Below are positions 50,753 through 59,185 of a DNA stretch of 64,000 bases, one piece after another. The notes beneath the pieces are model-generated. The model was not told the origin of the DNA, did not search any database, and saw only the letters and a program-made list of their open reading frames with translations. Numbering within the stretch: the first letter of the stretch is position 1; each line of letters begins with the position of its first letter. Source of the DNA: Arthrobacter sp. APC 3897 (GTDB lineage: Bacteria > Actinomycetota > Actinomycetes > Actinomycetales > Micrococcaceae); NCBI RefSeq assembly GCF_030407495.1, contig NZ_JASDDG010000004.1, forward strand, positions 81,903-145,902. The letters run 5' to 3'. Position numbers and translations under genes: made by a program.

Positions 50753-51996
50753 GAAGTAAAACCTGTTCCTGCTGTTTGGATGCTGCTGACGTGGGAAGCC
50801 ATACCGGCCTTTTTGGCCCGTTCGTAGGCTCCCGGAAGTGCGTTCAACAAAGTGTCAACGTCCGCGGACGTGGTTGTATGCCCGAGGCTGAAACGCTGGG
50901 CGCCGCGGGCCTCGGTCTCGCTCAGCCCCATGGCCAGCAAAACGTGGGAGGGCCGGGGAACTCCCGCCGTGCATGCCGAACCGGTGGAGGATTCCACTCC
51001 GGCCAGATCCAGCAGGAACAGCAGCGAATCGCCTTCGCAGCCCGGGAACGTGAAATGGGCGTTGCCCGGCAGCCGGCGGGGCATGCCCTGACGATCGGTG
51101 TCCCCGCTTTGTTCCTCCCGGGCACCCCGGAGCACGGCGTCCGGAATCTCCCGTTCGACCCCGGCGATCAGTGTGTCTCGCAGCTGCCGCAGGCGGGCGG
51201 ACTCAGCGGGAAGGTTTTCCGTGGCCTCCCGGGCTGCAGCGGCGAAGGCCGCAATGCCGGGGGTGTCCAGGGTGCCGGAGCGGATGTCCCGCTCCTGTCC
51301 GCCGCCGTGCATCACGGGCGTGAGTTTGACGGCCCGTCCGACGACGAGCGCTCCCACTCCCACCGGTCCGCCGATCTTGTGGCCGCTGATGGCCATGGTG
51401 TCCACGCCGGCTGCGCGGAAGTTCACCGGCAACGAACCGAACGCCTGCACGGCGTCGGTGTGAACCGGCACCCCGTACTCGTGCGCCAGCGCCGTAATCG
51501 CGGGAATGTCCTGAACGGTGCCCACTTCATTGTTGGCCCACATGACGGTCAGCAGCGCGGTGCTGTCCGCGTGGGCGGCAAGCTCGGCACGGATGGCCTC
51601 TTCGGAGACCACTCCCTCATGGTCCACCGGCAGCCACACCACCGTGGCGCCCTCATGCTTCTCCAGCCACTGGACGGTGTCCAGAACGGCATGGTGTTCA
51701 ATCGGGGAACAGAGAATGCGGGTGCGGCGCGGGTCGGCATCGCGCCGGGACCAGTAAAGTCCCTTGACGGCCAAATTGTCCGCCTCGGTTCCGCCGGAGG
51801 TGAAGATGATCTCCGAGGGGTGGCAGCCGGCGGCGGCGGCGAGCGCTTCGCGGGAGTCCTCCACCACCATCCGGGCGCGGCGGCCGGAGCCGTGCAGCGA
51901 GGACGGATTACCGCTGCGGCTAAGTTCTGACGTGAGTGCGGCGAGGGCCGAGGCCGAGAGAGGCGTGGTCGCCGCGTGATCTAGGTACACGGGCAC
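50749..51996 (-). CDS. Cysteine desulfurase (IscS/NifS family)
   Basis: 415 residues from a GTG/ATG-type start at 51996. [19 protein letters not shown] opens the class V aminotransferase fold; PLP is held by K207 (ISGHKIGG) and the persulfide forms on C342 in [11 protein letters not shown]. The short catalytic-Cys loop is of the group I type. It supplies sulfur to MnmA, encoded next with a four-base overlap, and perhaps to other pathways. It diverges from the uridine kinase gene with only 57 bases between starts. Confidence 0.93.
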   Translation of the reverse strand: MPVYLDHAATTPLSASALAALTSELSRSGNPSSLHGSGRRARMVVEDSREALAAAAGCHPSEIIFTSGGTEADNLAVKGLYWSRRDADPRRTRILCSPIEHHAVLDTVQWLEKHEGATVVWLPVDHEGVVSEEAIRAELAAHADSTALLTVMWANNEVGTVQDIPAITALAHEYGVPVHTDAVQAFGSLPVNFRAAGVDTMAISGHKIGGPVGVGALVVGRAVKLTPVMHGGGQERDIRSGTLDTPGIAAFAAAAREATENLPAESARLRQLRDTLIAGVEREIPDAVLRGAREEQSGDTDRQGMPRRLPGNAHFTFPGCEGDSLLFLLDLAGVESSTGSACTAGVPRPSHVLLAMGLSETEARGAQRFSLGHTTTSADVDTLLNALPGAYERAKKAGMASHVSSIQTAGTGFTS

Positions 51997-52053
51997 TTGA
52001 TTATTCTAACGGGGATCGCAACCAATGCCGATCGGTGCTGGCACAATGCCGTT

Positions 52054-52812
52054 GTGACTCCTCTGCCTCCCCTGCCGCCGCTCCCGGCCTGCCCGGCTTC
52101 TGTCCCCCGGGCTGTGCTCCTTCAGGCACTGGCGTCGAACGTGTCCGGCAAGTCCCCCGCCCGCCGGATATTCGCGGCGGTGGACGGCGTTGACGGCTCC
52201 GGCAAGACAACCTTTGCCGACGCCCTGGCTGCCGAACTGGCCGCTGCCGGGAACCCGCGCCCGGTGATCCGGGTGTCACTGGATGACTTTCATCACCGTC
52301 AAAGCATGCGGTACCGGCGCGGCCGGAATTCGGCAGCCGGCTTCCGCCATGATTCCTACAATGTGGACCAGTTTCGGGCCTATGTCCTTGATCCGCTGAA
52401 GCCGGGAGGCGGCGGACGCTACCGGCGCGCCGGGCACAGCCTCCTCACCGACGCCGTCCTGTCCCCACCCGCGCTGCCCGCCCCTGCCAACGCCGTCCTC
52501 CTGGTGGACGGGCTCTTCCTGCACCGCGGCGAGCTGGCGGCGGAATGGGATTTCTCGGTGTTCCTTGACGTGCCGTTTGCCGTGACCGCAGCCCGCATGG
52601 CGCTGCGCGACGGTACACCGCCGGATCCGGATGATCCGGCCATGCGCCGCTACGTGGGCGGCCAGCGCCTCTATTTCGCTGACACGGATCCTGCGGGCCG
52701 GGCCACGGTGGTGGTGGACAACACGGACCCGGACCGCCCGCGGTTCATCCCTGCCGCCGCGGCCAGCTATCGCCCTGGCCGGAACGCTGCCCGCACCCGG
52801 CCGGAAACATAG
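52054..52812 (+). CDS. Uridine kinase-like P-loop kinase
   Basis: 252 residues from a GTG at 52054. AVDGVDGSGKTTFADALAAE carries the Walker A and matches uridine kinase / phosphoribulokinase-like proteins; VIRVSLDDFHHRQSMRYRRG holds the substrate-binding Asp and LLVDGLFLHRGELA the next motif. It likely phosphorylates a nucleoside or a small sugar. No ribosome site precedes the GTG, so the start may be leaderless; a TTG at 51997 would add 19 residues that look non-coding. Confidence 0.75.
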   Translation: MTPLPPLPPLPACPASVPRAVLLQALASNVSGKSPARRIFAAVDGVDGSGKTTFADALAAELAAAGNPRPVIRVSLDDFHHRQSMRYRRGRNSAAGFRHDSYNVDQFRAYVLDPLKPGGGGRYRRAGHSLLTDAVLSPPALPAPANAVLLVDGLFLHRGELAAEWDFSVFLDVPFAVTAARMALRDGTPPDPDDPAMRRYVGGQRLYFADTDPAGRATVVVDNTDPDRPRFIPAAAASYRPGRNAARTRPET

Positions 52813-52967
52813 TCCGCCGTTCCAGCGTTATAGCTGGTGCAGCCTTGTTGCTGCCGGTGTGGCAGGTGTTGCTGCCAACCTGAGAGAATGCAACCGCTGT
52901 TAAACCTGCGGCGCCATCCGTGCGCTGTTGACTGCCGGGGCCTTCGGGCCCAATGAGAGGACCCGCT

Positions 52968-53930
52968 GTGAGCCCGTCACCCAAGACGCTGTATGAGGTT
53001 TTGGGTCTTGCCCCCTCGGCCACATCGGACCAGATCAAGACGGCCTACCGCAAAGCCGCCCGCGCCACGCACCCGGACCACGGCGGCAGCGCCGAAACAT
53101 TCCATGTCATCGCCGAGGCGTATGAGGTCCTGTCCAACCCGGAGCAGAAGGCCGCCTATGACCTCAGCCTGGGCCGCGGTTCGGGCGGACGGCCCGGAAG
53201 CGCCGCCAAACCGGCGTCCTCCGCCCGCACCGGCTACACGGGCGGAGGATCAGTGTCCCCGGACGAGGTCCTGGCCAGGACACCGCGCTTTGTCCCGGAC
53301 TTCTCCCCCGGCTCCCCGCCGGTGCTGCCGCTGGCGCTGGCCGGACAGCAGGTCCACGGGACCCCCCGCAGGCCCGGGTTCATGGCCCGCCTGGGCTCCG
53401 GCGCGGGCGCCCGGTACGACGGCGAGTGCCTCACCGTACGCCTGCTCGAGCGCACTTTCCTGCCGGACTATCCGGCCGGACGGCTGGTCAACGGCCTGCA
53501 CCTGCCGGACCGCTCTCCCCGGGGCGGCAACCTCAATGTGGGCCATGTGCTCCTGGGCGGCTACCGGATGGCCGTCCTCGAATCCCAGGTGGCGTCTCCC
53601 GGCAATTACAGCTGGGACGGCAGACATCTGCGCTACCGCGGCAAAGAAGTGTCCATCGGCCGGCTGCCGGATGCCGTCCGCACCCTTCAGGACCGTTTCC
53701 CTGAGTGCAACGTCAGCGGCTGGGTGGTGCTGCACAGCCCCAACGGGAATCCCTTTGAACCGGTGATCGACTATCCGCCGTCGCTGAGCCGCAGCGCGCC
53801 GGCCATGGTCCACATCGTCAACGCCGGGACCCTCCAGCGCGAACTCAAGCGGTTCTTCAGCGACGGACCGCAGCCCAATACCGTCCAGCTTCCCGTGCTG
53901 GGCGGCCTCCTCGATGCAACGGTCCGCTAG
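52968..53930 (+). CDS. J-domain protein with unidentified C-terminal domain
   Basis: 320 residues from a GTG with AGAGGA seven bases upstream; an ATG at 52953 is in frame but has no ribosome site. The J domain occupies about 5-62, with HPD at 35-37, which stimulates DnaK. There is no glycine-rich or zinc-finger region of classical DnaJ. A disordered linker (65-110) leads to a C-terminal half (about 130-320) with VRLLERTFLPDYPAGRLVNG and SGWVVLHSPNGNPFEP that resembles the nuclease-related NERD fold only loosely; I cannot name it. Confidence 0.78.
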   Translation: MSPSPKTLYEVLGLAPSATSDQIKTAYRKAARATHPDHGGSAETFHVIAEAYEVLSNPEQKAAYDLSLGRGSGGRPGSAAKPASSARTGYTGGGSVSPDEVLARTPRFVPDFSPGSPPVLPLALAGQQVHGTPRRPGFMARLGSGAGARYDGECLTVRLLERTFLPDYPAGRLVNGLHLPDRSPRGGNLNVGHVLLGGYRMAVLESQVASPGNYSWDGRHLRYRGKEVSIGRLPDAVRTLQDRFPECNVSGWVVLHSPNGNPFEPVIDYPPSLSRSAPAMVHIVNAGTLQRELKRFFSDGPQPNTVQLPVLGGLLDATVR

Positions 53931-53952
53931 CTGCCGGGCTTAGGATGGGGTT

Positions 53953-54420
53953 GTGTTCCGCATTCTCTTCCACGCCCCTGAAATCCCCGGCAATACCGGC
54001 AACGCCATTCGTCTTGCCGCCATCACGGGAGCTGAGCTCCACCTTGTTGAGCCCCTGGGCTTTGAACTGGAGGACTCCAAGCTGCGCCGCGCCGGCCTGG
54101 ACTACCATGACCTGGCCGTGCTTCACGTGCACCCCAACCTAGAAGCTGCCTGGGAAGCGCTGGCACCGGAACGCGTCTATGCCTTCACCTCCGACGGCGA
54201 CACGTCCTACACGGACATCGCGTACCAGCCCGGCGACGTGCTGCTTTTCGGCCGCGAGTCCGTAGGCCTCCCGGAGGAGGTAAAGCAGGACCCGCACGTC
54301 ACCGCCCGCGTCCGCCTGCCCATGCTGCCCTCCCTGCGTTCCCTGAACCTTGCCAACTCCGCCTCCATCGCCGTCTACGAAGCCTGGCGCCAACACGGCT
54401 TCGCAGGTGCCCAGCTCTAA
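53953..54420 (+). CDS. trmL: tRNA (cytidine/uridine(34)-2'-O)-methyltransferase
   Basis: 155 residues from a GTG at 53953. LFHAPEIPGNTGNAIRLAAI, VLLFGRESVGLPEEV and PMLPSLRSLNLANSASIAVY are the three motifs of the SPOUT knot. The length is that of TrmL, which methylates the wobble ribose of leucine tRNAs. It follows the J-domain gene by 22 bases and precedes the methyltransferase gene by eight, so the three are probably co-transcribed. Confidence 0.93.
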   Translation: MFRILFHAPEIPGNTGNAIRLAAITGAELHLVEPLGFELEDSKLRRAGLDYHDLAVLHVHPNLEAAWEALAPERVYAFTSDGDTSYTDIAYQPGDVLLFGRESVGLPEEVKQDPHVTARVRLPMLPSLRSLNLANSASIAVYEAWRQHGFAGAQL

Positions 54421-54428
54421 GGACTCCC

Positions 54429-55229
54429 ATGCCCGAATCCAATATTGGCGCCGCGTTCGACGGCGGAGCCGCCGACTTTGAACGCCTGGCGCCTTCCCTG
54501 TGGAACCCGATGGGCAATGCGCTGGTTGCAGCCGCGGAAATAGAGGTTGGCAACCGCATCCTGGATGCGGGCTGCGGCACCGGAGCCACCACCATCCCGG
54601 CGGCGCAGTACGCCGGTCCTGACGGCCGTGTGGACGGCGTGGATCTTTCGGCACAGATGCTCGCCCTCGCCCAGGCCAAAGCCACCACCCTGTCCTTGGA
54701 GAACGTCGCACTGCATGTCGGCGATGTCTCCGGGTGGAGCAGCGACGAACCCTTCGACGTCGTGCTGTCCGCCTACTCGATCTTCTTCCTCCCGGACATG
54801 GACCAGGGAGCAGCAAACCTGGTCTCGAACCTGCGCCCGGGCGGCCGCCTGGCCCTGAGCACCTGGGCGGAGGGCGCCCTGGCCCCGTTCACTGAGCTCT
54901 TACTGCAGGAGTGCCGGCGCGAGCGGCCGGAGCTGACCGAACACTTTTCCGCAGCACGGGAAAACACCGAGCGCCTTAACACGCCGGAAAAACTCACCGC
55001 GTGGCTCGAAGGCCTGGGGCTTCACGACATCAAGGTCCTGTCCACACCTGTCCAGGTCCAGCTCAGCCAGTCCCTGGCCTGGTCGCTGGTCGCGGGCAGC
55101 GGACTTCGGTTCCTCCTGCCCGCTGATCCGGAGGCTGCGGACCGGGTCAAAGCGGCGTTCCTGGCGGTGGTGGGTGAGGAATACCGCCTGAATGCCGACA
55201 CGCTGATTGCTTCCGCCCGGCGTCCCTAA
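54429..55229 (+). CDS. Class I SAM-dependent methyltransferase
   Basis: 266 residues. RILDAGCGTGATTIPAAQ is the SAM-binding motif I, DGVDLSAQMLALAQ motif post-I and FDVVLSAYSIFFLPD motif II. LRPGGRLALSTWAEG follows. This is the UbiE/Methyltransf_11 type acting on small molecules; the substrate is not evident. It sits eight bases after trmL. The C-terminal 80 residues, with LSQSLAWSLVAGSGLRFLL, would bind the substrate. Confidence 0.85.
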   Translation: MPESNIGAAFDGGAADFERLAPSLWNPMGNALVAAAEIEVGNRILDAGCGTGATTIPAAQYAGPDGRVDGVDLSAQMLALAQAKATTLSLENVALHVGDVSGWSSDEPFDVVLSAYSIFFLPDMDQGAANLVSNLRPGGRLALSTWAEGALAPFTELLLQECRRERPELTEHFSAARENTERLNTPEKLTAWLEGLGLHDIKVLSTPVQVQLSQSLAWSLVAGSGLRFLLPADPEAADRVKAAFLAVVGEEYRLNADTLIASARRP

Positions 55230-55251
55230 GCACCGTTTACCGAAGCCCGTC

Positions 55252-55278
55252 CCATCCGTTGCCCCGGCGGCAGCGAAT
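55252..55278 (+). promoter_or_regulatory. Putative SigK-type promoter of sigK-rskA
   Basis: CCATCC (55252-55257) is followed after 15 bases by GCGAAT (55273-55278). The promoter of mycobacterial SigK targets, as I recall it, is CCATCC with a downstream CCGAAT, so the -35 element matches fully and the -10 in five of six bases; spacing is a little short. It lies about 130 bases upstream of sigK, suggesting autoregulation. Confidence 0.5.
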
Positions 55279-55316
55279 ACAGGGCATGGGAGTTGAGGGA
55301 CTTGTGGCGGCGGATC

Positions 55317-55351
55317 GTCGCCCGCCCGCCGCAGCGCGGCAGGCGGGCGAC
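55317..55351 (+). other. Strong hairpin in the sigK leader
   Basis: GTCGCCCGCC (55317-55326) pairs with GGCGGGCGAC (55342-55351); inside, GCCGC (55328-55332) pairs with GCGGC (55336-55340) around AGC, with one C/A mismatch. No T-run follows, so it may end the upstream transcript Rho-dependently or structure the sigK leader. Confidence 0.6.
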
Positions 55352-55405
55352 TTGCCGCGGGCTCCTGCACCTGTGCAACAGGGTTTCCCCCTATGCTGGA
55401 AACCT

Positions 55406-56056
55406 ATGGAAACGCCCAACCAGGGACGGCCTCCCGCCTCGCAGTCCTCCGTTCCGGAGCCTGCCGCCGAGACCGCCCATAACAGCGGGCAGCAGCCCGT
55501 TTCCTCCGCTTCGCTGGAAGCTCTCCTTTCGGGGATTGCCGGCGGCAGCCGGGACGATTTTGAGCGCTTCTATGCACTGACGTCACGGCGTGTGTACGGA
55601 TTGGCCCGCCGGGTCCTCATTGATGCCGAGCTCAGTGAAGACACCACCCAGGAGGTTTACCTGCAGGTGTGGACCAACGCCTCCCGTTTCGATCCCGCCG
55701 TCGGTTCCCCCCTGGCGTGGCTGCTGACCCTCGCGCACCGCCGTGCCGTGGACCGGGTCCGCTCCGAACAGAGTTCAGCCAACCGGGAGGCCCGCTTCGG
55801 CGCCGCCATGCAGGAACCGGACTATGACAATGTTGCGGACACCGTCGCCCAGCGCCTCGATGCCGAGGCTGTGGTGCAGTGCCTGGATTCCCTGACCGAA
55901 ACACAGCGGGAATCGGTGCGGTTAGCCTATTACGGCGGGCTGACCTACCGTGAGGTCGCTGAAAAGCTGAATGCCGCGGTGCCGACCATCAAATCAAGGA
56001 TCCGTGACGGACTGATACGACTGAAGAATTGTTTGGGGGTGGCTGCAGATGCCTGA
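55406..56056 (+). CDS. sigK: ECF sigma factor, SigK-like
   Basis: 216 residues from the ATG at 55406, with a 45-residue disordered extension before region 2 (DDFERFYALTSRRVYGLARR; DTTQEVYLQVWTNA contacts the -10 element). Region 4 is LDSLTETQRESVRLAYYGGL and REVAEKLNAAVPTIKSRIRD. The overlap with an RskA-type anti-sigma gene (8 bases) identifies the SigK group. It directs a membrane-stress or redox regulon, unknown in this organism. Confidence 0.9.
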   Translation: METPNQGRPPASQSSVPEPAAETAHNSGQQPVSSASLEALLSGIAGGSRDDFERFYALTSRRVYGLARRVLIDAELSEDTTQEVYLQVWTNASRFDPAVGSPLAWLLTLAHRRAVDRVRSEQSSANREARFGAAMQEPDYDNVADTVAQRLDAEAVVQCLDSLTETQRESVRLAYYGGLTYREVAEKLNAAVPTIKSRIRDGLIRLKNCLGVAADA

Positions 56057-56891
56057 CAACAACTTTGAAGCCTCCTCGGATGCGCTCAGCACCGATGCGG
56101 CCGAAGGCCGGCTGCTGGAATGGGCCGAGGTTTATGCCCTGGACGCCCTTTCGGACGATGACCGCCGGATCATGGATGCTGCCCTCGAGCAGGCAGACCC
56201 GGACCTGCGTGCGTCCTTCCTCCGCCGTGTCTGGGCCACACGCGAAGCCCTGGCCGGCGGTTACCGGGCCGAGGCTGTTCCTCCCGCGGATCTGCTGGAG
56301 CGGATCATGTCCCGGCTGCCGCAGCAGGAGAACTCCCCTGCACGGGCCCCTCAGCCACAGGATCCGCCGCATGAGCGGGATGATTCTGCTCCCACCCTGC
56401 AGCCCGGCGACGAGTTGGCCGCCCGCCGCAGCCGCCGCTCCCCCCTGGGCCGCGCCGGCCGTTGGATTCTCGCCGGTGCCGCGGCAGCAGCGATCGTTGT
56501 GGGCGGAGTTGCCATCGGCAGCAACCTCGGACCGGATACGGTGCGCGAGGAAGTACTTGAGGCCTCTGACCTCCAGCAGCACACCGTTGACCTGCCCGCC
56601 GGCGGGACTGCGGAAGTTGCCACGTCCAGGGGCAGGGACGCCGCCGTCGTCACTCTCAACGGACTGCCGGCCCCGCCGGAAGGATCCGTCTACCAGATGT
56701 GGCGTGTCCCGGCGGACGGATCCAATCCGGTGTCCGCAGGCGTCATGACGGGTGAGGAAGTTTCCGGCGCCAAGGCCACGGAACTCACCGATATTGACCC
56801 GTACAGTGCCGTGGCCCTCACCGTGGAACCCGACGGCGGTTCGCCGACCCCCACCATGCCGATTCTGGCGGTCATTCCCTTCGCAGCCTGA
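56049..56891 (+). CDS. rskA: Anti-sigma-K factor RskA
   Basis: 280 residues. The N-terminal 85 form the sigma-binding helical domain (LLEWAEVYALDALSDDDRRI). One membrane helix lies at about 139-158 (WILAGAAAAAIVVGGVAI). The outer domain is the RskA C-terminal module: HTVDLPAGGTAEVATSRGRD, then VYQMWRVPADGSNPVSAGVM and PTMPILAVIPF. It holds SigK at the membrane until proteolysis releases it. There is no zinc HxxxCxxC motif, as expected for RskA. Confidence 0.92.
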   Translation: MPDNNFEASSDALSTDAAEGRLLEWAEVYALDALSDDDRRIMDAALEQADPDLRASFLRRVWATREALAGGYRAEAVPPADLLERIMSRLPQQENSPARAPQPQDPPHERDDSAPTLQPGDELAARRSRRSPLGRAGRWILAGAAAAAIVVGGVAIGSNLGPDTVREEVLEASDLQQHTVDLPAGGTAEVATSRGRDAAVVTLNGLPAPPEGSVYQMWRVPADGSNPVSAGVMTGEEVSGAKATELTDIDPYSAVALTVEPDGGSPTPTMPILAVIPFAA

Positions 56892-56922
56892 GAGCCGCTG
56901 CCGGGCATCCCCGTCCGAACCG

Positions 56923-57350
56923 TTCCGGCAGCAGGACGCCCGGGCCGTCTCCGGCGTAGCCCGCATGGCCGGGGTTTCGTCCCGGACTCTGCGCCATTAG
57001 GAGCACCGCGGTTTTCTCCCGCCTGCCTTTACCGGGCCCAACGGGTACCGGTACTACCACCGGTGGCTGCAGGAGCAGAGCAGGCGCCTGGCACAGATGG
57101 CAGCGGCGGTCCGGGCAACACTGGATACCCTGCCGGACTGGCGCCGTCGGATCCTCGGCTTGGCGCCGCTGTGGCCCGCTATTACCCGTGGGTCTGCGCG
57201 GGTTGGACTCCCGACCGGGCGGCTTACAAGGGTCTGGGCGAGCTGTATGTGCAGGACAGCCGCTTCACGGCCTTCTACAACAGTGAAGCGCCGGGCCCGG
57301 TGGCCTACCTTGCCGAAGCCAGCGGCTCCCGGGCGGAAGCAAACCTCTAG
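56923..57350 (+). pseudogene. Degraded TipA-like MerR regulator
   Basis: Three decay events are visible. The HTH start AVSGVARMAGVSSRTLRH runs into an in-frame TAG at 56998 where Tyr is expected. In the same frame GFLPPAFTGPNGYRYY follows, then joins directly to HRWLQEQSRRLAQMAAAV, so roughly 50 residues of the HTH/coiled-coil junction are deleted. The drug-binding TipAS end (VARYYPWVCAGWTPDRAAYK, GLGELYVQDSRFTAFYN, EANL stop) is in another frame, so a frameshift lies near 57120-57150. The intact gene would be a thiopeptide/multidrug-sensing activator. Confidence 0.8.
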
Positions 57351-57403
57351 GAAATCCCTGCCGATCCGCTGCGGAAGCGGCGGACCGGGGGCCAATCAGG
57401 GCC

Positions 57404-58180
57404 TCAGAACCCGGCGATGGTCTGCTCGGTATTGATCCCCACGACGTGGAACACTTCAGCACTGGCACCGTCCGGAAGCCCAAAGCGGCGGGCGTTGTCG
57501 CGCAGCATCGACTGCACCGCAGCCTCCATCCCGGCGATGTCCGGATGCTGGCTGGCATGTACCCGGATTGCCGCCAGCTTGGTCTCCACCAGGGCGCTGA
57601 TATCCACGGCATGATTTTCGCGTTCCCGCGGAGCACCGTAAAACCACAGCCAGGGGACCTTGAATGCTTCCAGGCCCTGTTCCGCCAGCCGCGGAAAAGC
57701 AAAAGGATTCTCCGCGGCCGGATAGACAGCCCGCGTGACAATCTCGCCGCAGGCCAGATGATCAGGATGGCTGGCCTGGATCCGGTTCCAGTTGCGTTCG
57801 GGGTGCATGGACAGCACGACGTCGGGGCGGACTTCGCGGATGAGCGCAACAACCTGCTCCACCACTTCGTGGGTCACCGCCAGGAAACCGTCGCGTTCGC
57901 CCAGGAAACGGATGTCCCATACACCGGCGAGCTTCGCGGCTGCCTGCTGTTCACTGCTGCGCAGCTCCGTTACCTTGCTCCGGTCCCCGGGCTCGAAGCC
58001 CCCGGCGTCTCCGGCGGTCATGATGCAATACGTGACCTCAGCCCCTGCTGCCGTCCAGCCCGCCACTGTTCCGGCTGCACCAAAATCAATGTCATCCGGA
58101 TGGGCGGCGAAAGCCAGCACACGCTGCACCCGGGAAGCGGCCGGCGTCTGGAGGGGTGTCTGCCCCTGTAGCTGGGTCAT
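57404..58180 (-). CDS. PIG-L-family N-acetylglucosaminyl deacetylase
   Basis: 258 residues from the ATG at 58180. VLAFAAHPDDIDFGAAGTV gives the zinc-binding AHPDD at 26-30, and ASHPDHLACGEIV supplies the third ligand. This LmbE/PIG-L fold removes acetyl groups from GlcNAc conjugates: MshB (mycothiol), Mca-like enzymes and antibiotic pathway members belong here. Which one this is cannot be decided; the lack of the MshB-typical long C-terminus leaves it open. It follows etfA by four bases. Confidence 0.85.
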   Translation of the reverse strand: MTQLQGQTPLQTPAASRVQRVLAFAAHPDDIDFGAAGTVAGWTAAGAEVTYCIMTAGDAGGFEPGDRSKVTELRSSEQQAAAKLAGVWDIRFLGERDGFLAVTHEVVEQVVALIREVRPDVVLSMHPERNWNRIQASHPDHLACGEIVTRAVYPAAENPFAFPRLAEQGLEAFKVPWLWFYGAPRERENHAVDISALVETKLAAIRVHASQHPDIAGMEAAVQSMLRDNARRFGLPDGASAEVFHVVGINTEQTIAGF

Positions 58181-58184
58181 GGAA

Positions 58185-59129
58185 TCAGGACCTGCGCTTC
58201 TTGATTTCCTCGGTGGCCTGGGGCAGGACCGAGAACACGTCCCCCACGATGCCGAAGTCCGCAATCTCGAAGACGGGTGCGTCAGCGTCCTTATTGACCG
58301 CCACGATCACCTTTGCTGTCTGCATCCCGGCTTTCTGCTGAATGGCGCCGGAGATGCCCGCCGAAATGTAGAGCTGCGGTGAGACTGTCTTACCGGTCTG
58401 GCCTACCTGGGCGGAATGTTCAATCCACCCGGCGTCGGTGGCTGCCCGCGAGGCACCCACGGCACCTCCCAGGGCGTCCGCGAGGTTTTCCACCGGAGTG
58501 AAGTCACCATCCATCCCGCGTCCGCCCGCCACAATGACCCGGGCTTCGGAGAGTTCGGGACGGCCGCTGACCCGCTTCTCGGTGCGGCCCGTGACCCGTG
58601 CCGCGGGACCGGCGTCGGGGACGGCAACCCGGTGGCGTTCCGGGACCGCGGAAGCCTGCGCCGGAACCGGTTCAACACTGTTGGCCTTCACCGTAATGAC
58701 GGGAATCCCGGTCTGCACCCGGCAGGTGGAGGTGTAGGACCCGGCCAGCACGGACTTCGTCACTGAAAAGTCCGGGGCAACGGCCACCGCGTCCGTAATC
58801 ACGCCGGAACCCAGCTTGATGCCGGTGCGCGCCGCCACCTCGCGGTCCTCAAAGGAATTACCCAGCAGCACCGCAGCGGCCTCCGCCGCCTGCGCGGTCT
58901 CCGCCAGGAAAGCGGACTTGGCGGCAATCAGGACGTCCGGCAGTTCTTCCTCCGGCTCGTAGACGGACGCGACGCCATAGTCTCCCAGAGCCTGCAGCAC
59001 CTCATCGCTGAGGGCGCGGGGGCTGGCTACCGCCGGCTGCCCCAGCTCACTGGCGATGGTCAGCAATTCGCGGCTCGCCCGCGGCAGCGGCAGGCCCGGG
59101 ACATCAATAAAGACGAGGACAGAGGCCAT
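58185..59129 (-). CDS. etfA: Electron transfer flavoprotein, alpha subunit
   Basis: 314 residues. VLVFIDVPGLPLPRASRELL is the N-terminal domain; VSGRPELSEARVIVAGGRGM, then WIEHSAQVGQTGKTVSPQLY and ISAGISGAIQQKAGMQTAKV form the FAD-binding C-terminal domain. It accepts electrons from acyl-CoA and other dehydrogenases and passes them to the ETF:quinone oxidoreductase. It sits 56 bases after etfB. The usual actinobacterial EtfA length is matched. Confidence 0.95.
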   Translation of the reverse strand: MASVLVFIDVPGLPLPRASRELLTIASELGQPAVASPRALSDEVLQALGDYGVASVYEPEEELPDVLIAAKSAFLAETAQAAEAAAVLLGNSFEDREVAARTGIKLGSGVITDAVAVAPDFSVTKSVLAGSYTSTCRVQTGIPVITVKANSVEPVPAQASAVPERHRVAVPDAGPAARVTGRTEKRVSGRPELSEARVIVAGGRGMDGDFTPVENLADALGGAVGASRAATDAGWIEHSAQVGQTGKTVSPQLYISAGISGAIQQKAGMQTAKVIVAVNKDADAPVFEIADFGIVGDVFSVLPQATEEIKKRRS

Positions 59130-59185
59130 GGTGGGCTCTCCTTAGTGCTTCGGGCGCCGCCGGGGCAACGCCGGTGAAAGGATTG

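Noticed and set aside
55259..55405. N-terminal extension of sigK to 55259.
   Set aside because: The extra 49 codons overlap the promoter-like motif and the hairpin, and the translation is low-complexity; the ATG at 55406 fits SigK better.
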